Of a DNA stretch of 59,737 bases, positions 55,166-59,737 are shown piece by piece (positions within the stretch are counted from its first letter, which is position 1; every line of letters starts with the position of its first letter). The notes under the pieces are model-generated. The model worked only from the letters and a program-made list of their open reading frames with translations. It was not told the DNA's origin and ran no database searches. Source of the stretch: a virus; IMG/VR virus record IMGVR_UViG_3300034980_000289, positions 1 through 59,737 of that record. One strand, 5' to 3'. The position numbers and the translations under genes were made by a program.

Positions 55166-55241
55166 AGAAGTTGGGGTAGATAGATAAATATTGTTAAATT
55201 AATACAATAATATGTCATGCCAAATTCTACCCTTGACTTCT
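55166..55241 (+). promoter_or_regulatory. Long hairpin between regulator and nuclease genes
   Basis: Bases 55166-55180 pair with 55226-55241 (14 pairs and a small internal loop), with a smaller hairpin at 55190-55194/55204-55208 inside. The arms carry GGGGTAGA and TCTACCC, a sequence reused in the element at 57970-58058. Either a regulator site or an RNA leader/attenuator for the recombination genes that follow. Confidence 0.45.
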
Positions 55242-55287
55242 ATCTTCGTATATTATTAAATTTAGAAGGGTTAAATAAGGTAAGCAA

Positions 55288-56004
55288 ATGATAAATGTAG
55301 AACAAATATATCATGACTATTTACTGTCCGAATCTAAAAATCATATTAAAAAATATAAAGATTATAAGGGTTGGTACAGTGCTTCCTCAGCTGGTTCATG
55401 CTTCATAAAACAGCATTTAAAATCTAAAGGAACAGATGAAAAACCTATGGATGAGCGCACAATGAGGGTGCTTAGACTGGGAACAATTGTTCATTCAGAT
55501 ATTGAAAAAGCGTTAGCTGAGGGAAGTAAAAATATTGATAAAAGTCAAGTAAAGTTGTACTCAGAAAAGAGAATTACTTTACCTGATGTGAATGTAGTCG
55601 GTCATCTTGACATAGGTGTACATCTTTTAATAGAAGATAAACTTTTTGTGTATGATTTAAAGACTGCTCATTCATTTAAATGGAAAAAAGTGTTTGGAAG
55701 AAATATAGACCCAAAACCATCTGTTAATTATCAATTGCAGTTGGGTACTTATGGCATGGGCTTGGGAAGAGAGCTTGAATGTGAAGACGTAGAATTAGGT
55801 CTTCTTTGGTATAAAAAGGATGATTCTCGTATGAAATTACAAACCATAGATAGTATGTGGTTAGATAATGCCTATGAGTATTGGGTAGAATTAAATGAAA
55901 CATTATCAGATTCCGTTCCTAGTCCAGGAAGCACCAATGCTCCTGTATACAATTGGGAATGTAATTATTGTCCATATAAAGGGACAGCATGTGAGGGTGT
56001 ATGA
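55288..56004 (+). CDS. PD-(D/E)XK nuclease, Cas4/RecB-like, with iron-sulphur-type cysteines
   Basis: In this 238-residue protein WYSASSAGSC (C38) opens the fold, LGTIVHSDIE gives the conserved His, GHLDIG (D108) and VYDLKTA (D123, K125) form the active site, and YQLQLGTYG is the QhxxY motif. The end WECNYCPYKGTACEG has C225, C228 and C235; with C38 these are the four cysteines that hold a 4Fe-4S cluster in Cas4/AddB-type nucleases. It should resect DNA ends and partner with the annealing protein encoded just downstream. Confidence 0.9.
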   Translation: MINVEQIYHDYLLSESKNHIKKYKDYKGWYSASSAGSCFIKQHLKSKGTDEKPMDERTMRVLRLGTIVHSDIEKALAEGSKNIDKSQVKLYSEKRITLPDVNVVGHLDIGVHLLIEDKLFVYDLKTAHSFKWKKVFGRNIDPKPSVNYQLQLGTYGMGLGRELECEDVELGLLWYKKDDSRMKLQTIDSMWLDNAYEYWVELNETLSDSVPSPGSTNAPVYNWECNYCPYKGTACEGV

Positions 56005-56225
56005 CAGCGGCTGAATTAATGGGGTATCTTATGCATTTTGAACCAGATTCAATTGTTGATATATCCTCAGATGAAGAAGGTAATAGCTATGGAGATATTG
56101 CTCCTAGTTTTGCAGAAGGGCAGTTATTGGATGGAAGAAAGGTTTATACCCTATATCCACTTAACTGTCAAGAACCTTTAGAAAGATATTTAATAGATAA
56201 ACCAAAGGAGGAAAAGAGTGAGTAA
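56001..56225 (+). CDS. Small acidic hypothetical protein
   Basis: This 74-residue protein has its start overlapping the nuclease stop as ATGA and its stop overlapping the next GTG. It is acidic, with a possible beta part (SIVDISSDEEGNSYGDIAPS). Its location between nuclease and annealing protein suggests a helper. No family. Confidence 0.55.
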   Translation: MTAAELMGYLMHFEPDSIVDISSDEEGNSYGDIAPSFAEGQLLDGRKVYTLYPLNCQEPLERYLIDKPKEEKSE

Positions 56226-56796
56226 TATAAAAGAGATTGATGTCATATTTAGTGAACTTAATTCTTTAAATGTAAATAATTTCACACAAAAGAAAGGTCA
56301 ATTTACTTATTTAAGTTGGGCCTGGGCAGTTAGGGAATTATTACAAGTAGACCCACAGGCAACTTGGGAAGTTCATGAATGGGGGATAGAAGGAAGTAAA
56401 CAACCATATATGCAGACAGAAGCAGGTTGCTTTGTACAGGTCACAGTATGGTCAGGTGGAATTGCTAGAACGCAGGTTCATCCTGTTCTTGATAATAGAA
56501 ATAAGACAATTGAAAAGCCAAATGCTTTTGAAATAAATACTTCTATTCAAAGATGTTTAGCAAAAGCAATAGCACTGCACGGATTGGGATTATATATTTA
56601 TGCAGGTGAAGACTTGCCGCATGAAGACCCAATTTCTAGAGCAGAAGAAGATGAATTAATTTCAGTAGCTGCTGCTATTTCTGAAGAAATGGAAGAACAG
56701 GTATCTACTTCTTTAACTGATGGTAGTGTAAATAGAGCTAACTACAAAGGTTCACTATCAAAGTTAAAAAGAATGTTGAAAGAAGGCAAGTCATGA
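56218..56796 (+). CDS. Single-strand annealing protein, DUF1071 (Sak3-like)
   Basis: The 192 residues show 'FTYLSWAWAVRELLQVDP', 'GCFVQVTVWSGG', 'NTSIQRCLAKAIALHGLGLY' and 'IYAGEDLP', the full set of DUF1071 motifs. Members anneal complementary strands in phage recombination. The start is GTG 56218 with AGGAGGAAAA before it. With the nuclease and SSB it forms a complete recombination module. Confidence 0.88.
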   Translation: MSNIKEIDVIFSELNSLNVNNFTQKKGQFTYLSWAWAVRELLQVDPQATWEVHEWGIEGSKQPYMQTEAGCFVQVTVWSGGIARTQVHPVLDNRNKTIEKPNAFEINTSIQRCLAKAIALHGLGLYIYAGEDLPHEDPISRAEEDELISVAAAISEEMEEQVSTSLTDGSVNRANYKGSLSKLKRMLKEGKS

Positions 56797-57098
56797 AAAA
56801 TCTAAAGATAGATAGTGACGCTTGGGATGATGCTCTTTTTAAGAGGGGTGTTGTCTATACCGTGGGTACTAATGATGGTGCTCACTTTAAACAAGTAGAG
56901 TTCATTGGAACTAAGTTATATCATGGAAAATCTATGATGGTATTTAAGACTAATGATGAAAGACGATTAACTGTCAATCCCAGCTATCAATCATTTGTAA
57001 TAGAAGACCCATATAAATCTGATTTTATAACAGGGGATTTTGATACAGATGCTTTACTTGAAGTTGAGATTGCAAACCAAGAAGGAGTTAACCATTAA
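56793..57098 (+). CDS. Small hypothetical protein
   Basis: This 101-residue beta-rich protein (RGVVYTVGTNDGAHFKQVEF) has an acidic tail. It overlaps both neighbours (ATGA before, TAATG after). It is part of the recombination operon. Not recognised. Confidence 0.6.
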   Translation: MKNLKIDSDAWDDALFKRGVVYTVGTNDGAHFKQVEFIGTKLYHGKSMMVFKTNDERRLTVNPSYQSFVIEDPYKSDFITGDFDTDALLEVEIANQEGVNH

Positions 57099-57376
57099 TG
57101 GGTAAACTAACTGTAAAAGAAGCCGAAGAGCTAAAAGAGAAAGGTATCTTATCTAAAAGAGCTGTTGCAGAAATGCAAAAGTCAGGATTAGTAGGTACTC
57201 GTAAAAGAGGTGTAAGAAAATATATGAAAACTGCTAATGGCAATTGGGTATGTCCCCAGTTATATTTTCAAGGATTGAATAATAGTGAATATAGTAAACG
57301 AATGGTTGAGTTTAGAGATGAGTTTAATACTTTGTTAAACAAGTATACGACTGAACGCTCAACAATTAAACAATAA
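57098..57376 (+). CDS. Small basic hypothetical protein
   Basis: This 92-residue protein has a Lys/Arg-rich start (KLTVKEAEELKEKGILSKRA) of helix-turn-helix flavour. It ends in a helical part with 'YSKRMVEFRDEF'. It is coupled to the gene before. Possibly DNA-binding, but no motif is decisive. Confidence 0.55.
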   Translation: MGKLTVKEAEELKEKGILSKRAVAEMQKSGLVGTRKRGVRKYMKTANGNWVCPQLYFQGLNNSEYSKRMVEFRDEFNTLLNKYTTERSTIKQ

Positions 57377-57389
57377 ATAAGGAGAAAAA

Positions 57390-57962
57390 GTGAAAAGTCT
57401 AGAAAACACAACAGTCAGTAAATCTGATTCTGCTAGATTACCTATCGTTCCTGGAACATACCCTGCTCATGTGAGCGAGTTTGCTTCTATGGAATATAAT
57501 GATAGTATAGTTTTCAATTTAACCTACGTTATAGCAACTGAAGCCAGTACATTAGAAATAAATAAAATGTTTCTTGATGATGGTCAATTAGTTAAAACGA
57601 CAGATGCTGAAGGCGCAGATGTTATGATAAGTGCATCATATATGTCTGGAAAGCCTTTTAAGGGCGGTGGAGTTTGGTTAACACCAAGTCCTGGCCAAGG
57701 TGAAGGTTGGAAGAATAAAAAGTACCAACAACATTGTGAAAATATGGGAATTGTATTTGATACAAACGATGACGGTGAAACCATTCTTGGAGAAATAGAA
57801 GAGAATGATGTAGTTGGAAAACCTGTTCTTATTAAATTAGGACAAGAGGAGTATACCAAAGATGGGCAAACAAAGACTGCATGGAAAGTCTTTACTGTCT
57901 ATCCGTGGAAAGAAGGAAGTATTATGTCAGCTGAAGAAATGAAATCTGACGTACCTTTCTAA
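57390..57962 (+). CDS. Single-stranded DNA-binding-like protein
   Basis: This 190-residue protein starts at GTG 57390 behind AAGGAGAAAAA. A beta-rich body (VPGTYPAHVSEFASMEYNDS) is followed by a C-terminus ending in MKSDVPF, the acidic-aromatic tail by which SSB proteins recruit partners. The DUF669-type phage SSB group has the same size and tail. Close to nuclease and annealing protein, this fits a recombination SSB. Confidence 0.7.
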   Translation: MKSLENTTVSKSDSARLPIVPGTYPAHVSEFASMEYNDSIVFNLTYVIATEASTLEINKMFLDDGQLVKTTDAEGADVMISASYMSGKPFKGGGVWLTPSPGQGEGWKNKKYQQHCENMGIVFDTNDDGETILGEIEENDVVGKPVLIKLGQEEYTKDGQTKTAWKVFTVYPWKEGSIMSAEEMKSDVPF

Positions 57963-57967
57963 ATTAG

Positions 57968-58233
57968 AGTAAGGGTAGGTATTGCCAGTATATCCCATCA
58001 AGGTATACCAAAACAATAACTCAATTAGATGGCGATATATGCTATGGCTCTACCCTTATTTTGCTTAAATTAAGTCGAGCGGTTTGCTTAAATCACACCT
58101 CGGATTAGCTTACCCCTTCCACATACCCTCCTCAAAAGTGAGCCGCTCAAATTTTAACTTAGGGGATTATTGAGTGTACCGAGTGTTCTTCAGGCTGATA
58201 AACTTGGTTGGCAAAGACTTAATAATCCCTTAA
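57968..58233 (+). ncRNA. Structured untranslated RNA of three hairpin domains
   Basis: Domain 1: 57968-57978/58050-58060 (11 bp) with inner stem 57980-57986/58031-58037 (7 bp). Domain 2: 58077-58082/58143-58148 (6 bp). Domain 3: 58159-58171/58221-58233 (13 bp, one G-U) with inner 58178-58183/58203-58208. Nothing in this 290-base gap looks coding. It ends shortly before the ribosome site (AAAGGAG) of the next gene, so it may be a leader or a stand-alone RNA. Confidence 0.6.
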
Positions 58234-58254
58234 ATTCTGTCTAAAGGAGATTAT

Positions 58255-58578
58255 ATGCAGAATGAAGAAACAATTGATAGATTAAATAACCCACCATTTA
58301 TTAAAAATAATAAACCTATAGACTTAAGCGATATGCCTGAGGATATGGATTTAGAGTTAGTAAAAGTCGCAATATTCGGTATAGTAGAATCTGTGTTAAT
58401 ATCTTATCAAGATAAAGACATACATAAAAATACTGTACGCCATAATATTGCTAATGAGATTTGGAAACTGATAGTTAATGAAGGTTTTTCTAAAGATATA
58501 TTAAAAAGTGAACCAACAACTGCTGATGAACATAATGAAAAGTGGTTAAAAGAAGAAAAGGAGAAAGAAATTGGATGA
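58255..58578 (+). CDS. Hypothetical acidic helical protein
   Basis: This 107-residue protein has ribosome site AAAGGAG before ATG 58255. It is mostly helical and acidic at the start (LSDMPEDMDLELVKVAIFGI), with a Lys/Glu-rich end. No family is recognised. Confidence 0.6.
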   Translation: MQNEETIDRLNNPPFIKNNKPIDLSDMPEDMDLELVKVAIFGIVESVLISYQDKDIHKNTVRHNIANEIWKLIVNEGFSKDILKSEPTTADEHNEKWLKEEKEKEIG

Positions 58579-58822
58579 AGTAGTGATAACAATAAAGACG
58601 AGTGAGTCTGAACTTGAATGTTTAATATGGGCTCTTAGCGCTATAAAAACAATAAGATTACCAATTGAACCTACTTGGAAGAAACCGTATAAATCTCTAT
58701 TAAAAGATTTAGAAAATATAAAAAGCGGGGTAATTGAAGCTAAAAGGGACAAAATTAATGACCAAAAAGAAGAAAAACAAAGAGGTGTCATCTGTAAGTC
58801 GCCAACAAACGAATGCGATTAA
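58571..58822 (+). CDS. Hypothetical protein, TTG start
   Basis: This 83-residue protein starts at TTG 58571 with AAAGGAG upstream and overlaps the gene before by eight bases. The core is helical (SESELECLIWALSAIKTIRL). It shares its last 65 bases with the next gene. No family. Confidence 0.55.
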   Translation: MDEVVITIKTSESELECLIWALSAIKTIRLPIEPTWKKPYKSLLKDLENIKSGVIEAKRDKINDQKEEKQRGVICKSPTNECD

Positions 58823-59063
58823 TAGATTAGTTAAAAAAGCTTTAAAGAATGGCTTTAAGGCTATCCCAGTTCATAATCATATGTATTTAAAAGATGTAAA
58901 GGAAGGTGAATACTTTGATACAGGAAGATTGAAAGGTATAAAAATTGAAAGTGGAAACATGGGAACAAAGGTTATTGTTCTTGATGTTAAGGTAGAGGAA
59001 GAAGATGTTAATTATTATTTAGGCAAGCAACTGCTGGCAAATAAAACGGAGGTGTTAAAATGA
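58758..59063 (+). CDS. Hypothetical basic protein
   Basis: The protein has 101 residues from ATG 58758; an in-frame TTG 58734 is possible but has no better ribosome site. The N-terminus is Lys-rich (MTKKKKNKEVSSVSRQQTNA), with a beta part further on (DVKEGEYFDTGRLKGIKIES). It overlaps both neighbours. Not recognised. Confidence 0.6.
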   Translation: MTKKKKNKEVSSVSRQQTNAINRLVKKALKNGFKAIPVHNHMYLKDVKEGEYFDTGRLKGIKIESGNMGTKVIVLDVKVEEEDVNYYLGKQLLANKTEVLK

Positions 59064-59155
59064 ATATACTTTTAGATATAGCACAAGTATGGTTTCTTGT
59101 TCTTATATGGAAAAAATTAGAAGAACTTTTAAAGGAAGCAAGAGAGGAATATTAA
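59060..59155 (+). CDS. 31-residue membrane microprotein
   Basis: From ATG 59060 (behind ACGGAGGTGTT) to TAA 59153-59155, sharing TAATG with the next gene. The N-terminal half is hydrophobic (ILLDIAQVWFLVLIW), then a charged helix. A strong ribosome site and overlap on both sides support it. A small single-span membrane protein; role unknown. Confidence 0.6.
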   Translation: MNILLDIAQVWFLVLIWKKLEELLKEAREEY

Positions 59156-59388
59156 TGAGTATGAATATAGAATTTGATTTAACTGAATGTAATCTTAAAT
59201 ATCACGGAGAAGTTATAATCGATAATAAAGAATATTCTTTTGAGGCATCATGGAATGATGTTAATGAAGAAGTTATTGCTATTTACTGGCCTTGGGCTAA
59301 GCCTAAGCGATTAATGAAAGCAGAAAAAAGAATCGTACAATTAATTTCTAAAGTTATAAAGGAAGATGCAAAGTTTATAATTGTTTAA
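59155..59388 (+). CDS. Small hypothetical protein
   Basis: The protein has 77 residues from ATG 59155, which overlaps the microgene stop; the longer TTG 59089 frame would run through that microgene. It starts MSMNIEFDLTECNLKYHGEV and continues as a beta-type domain with a basic end. No family. Confidence 0.55.
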   Translation: MSMNIEFDLTECNLKYHGEVIIDNKEYSFEASWNDVNEEVIAIYWPWAKPKRLMKAEKRIVQLISKVIKEDAKFIIV

Positions 59389-59400
59389 AGGAGAAATATT

Positions 59401-59571
59401 ATGGGACAGATGTCTTGGTTAGCGCATTTAGTAGATACGCAAGATGAGAAGGGCTTAATAGAGTTTTTAGCAGGAAAAGGATTTAAGAAACCTAAGTATG
59501 CTGCTAAAGAATTTTTAAAGGCTGCTGATGAAATTAAGGAAGATGAAAAGAAAAAAGAAAAAAATGGATAA
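59401..59571 (+). CDS. 56-residue hypothetical protein
   Basis: From ATG 59401, behind AAAGGAG, to TAA 59569-59571. The end (AADEIKEDEKKKEKNG) is highly charged. The middle FLAGKGFKKPKYAAKEFL is helical. It overlaps the zinc-motif gene that begins at 59564. Not recognised. Confidence 0.6.
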   Translation: MGQMSWLAHLVDTQDEKGLIEFLAGKGFKKPKYAAKEFLKAADEIKEDEKKKEKNG

Positions 59572-59737
59572 ATGTCCAGCGTGTGGTTTTAAATATAATA
59601 GATATCCAAAGGCAACACAAATAAGAGACTTATTATTCCAAAGAGATAAAGAAACAAAAAAAACATTAAAGAAAGTTATTGGATTAATAAGGGAAAATAT
59701 CCCCTCAGAGGACACAGATGATAAAACCCACAAGTTC
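59564..59737 (+). CDS. 5' part of the zinc-motif protein (continues at base 1)
   Basis: ATG 59564 starts MDKCPACGFKYNRYPKATQI. The gene runs past the window end and continues as the frame at 2-367 after the 145-base overlap. Together it makes about 131 residues. The Cys pair may hold zinc with partners not obvious here. Confidence 0.8.
   Translation, partial: MDKCPACGFKYNRYPKATQIRDLLFQRDKETKKTLKKVIGLIRENIPSEDTDDKTHKF
59593..59737. repeat. Terminal direct repeat, right copy
   Basis: This is the same 145 bases as 1-145 with one difference (59611 G versus 19 A). See the left copy. Confidence 0.97.

Overview
The window is one unit of a circular or circularly permuted tailed-phage genome. Bases 1-145 recur at 59593-59737 with a single synonymous difference, so the unit is about 59,592 bp and the gene cut at base 1 is completed from the other end. 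The DNA is AT-rich. The virion genes fit a short-tailed (podovirus-like) phage: a large portal, scaffold, major capsid protein, small connectors, a nozzle/stabilisation-like protein, several fibres with self-cleaving S74 chaperones, and a run of large internal virion (ejection) proteins. There is no tape measure, sheath or tail tube. I recognise no integrase, DNA polymerase or primase, so the phage looks lytic and dependent on host polymerase. The host cannot be named from the sequence.

Two arms diverge from about 49.9-50.1 kb. Everything from 49909 down to 4388 lies on the minus strand as one tightly packed late arm, with many TAATG and ATGA start/stop overlaps. In order of transcription it holds small genes, a small-terminase-like gene, a metallophosphoesterase, the large terminase, peptidoglycan-active proteins, portal, scaffold, capsid, connectors, beta-rich minor virion proteins and fibres, a cassette of ten small proteins, most of them membrane-anchored, the nozzle, a third S74 fibre, and the ejection block, which includes a 3102-residue giant and a 922-residue protein. 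The plus arm runs from 50 kb through the genome ends to about 4.3 kb. It carries a PNK-phosphatase-like HAD protein, a ParB-like protein, a winged-helix protein, a Cas4-like nuclease, a DUF1071 annealing protein, an SSB-like protein, a DUF932 protein, a Dam methylase, a DnaB-type helicase and a RuvC-like resolvase. Together these form a recombination-based replication set. The two arms converge at a cloverleaf-like element at 4310-4387.

Three things stand out. (1) About 1.6 kb of plus-strand DNA (50590-52190) has no believable gene but about 29 hairpins, several closed by GNRA or UUCG tetraloops. It is very probably a giant ornate non-coding RNA. (2) The 3102-residue virion protein carries a DxDGD-type motif and a beta-subunit-like stretch, suggesting a single-chain double-psi-beta-barrel RNA polymerase packaged in the particle. 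(3) Two genes (RuvC-like at 3644 and an unknown at 50094) have no canonical start and seem to begin at AUA and AUC. Smaller structured RNAs at 49925-50009, 55166-55241 and 57968-58233, and several tiny genes missed by size cut-offs, are also listed.
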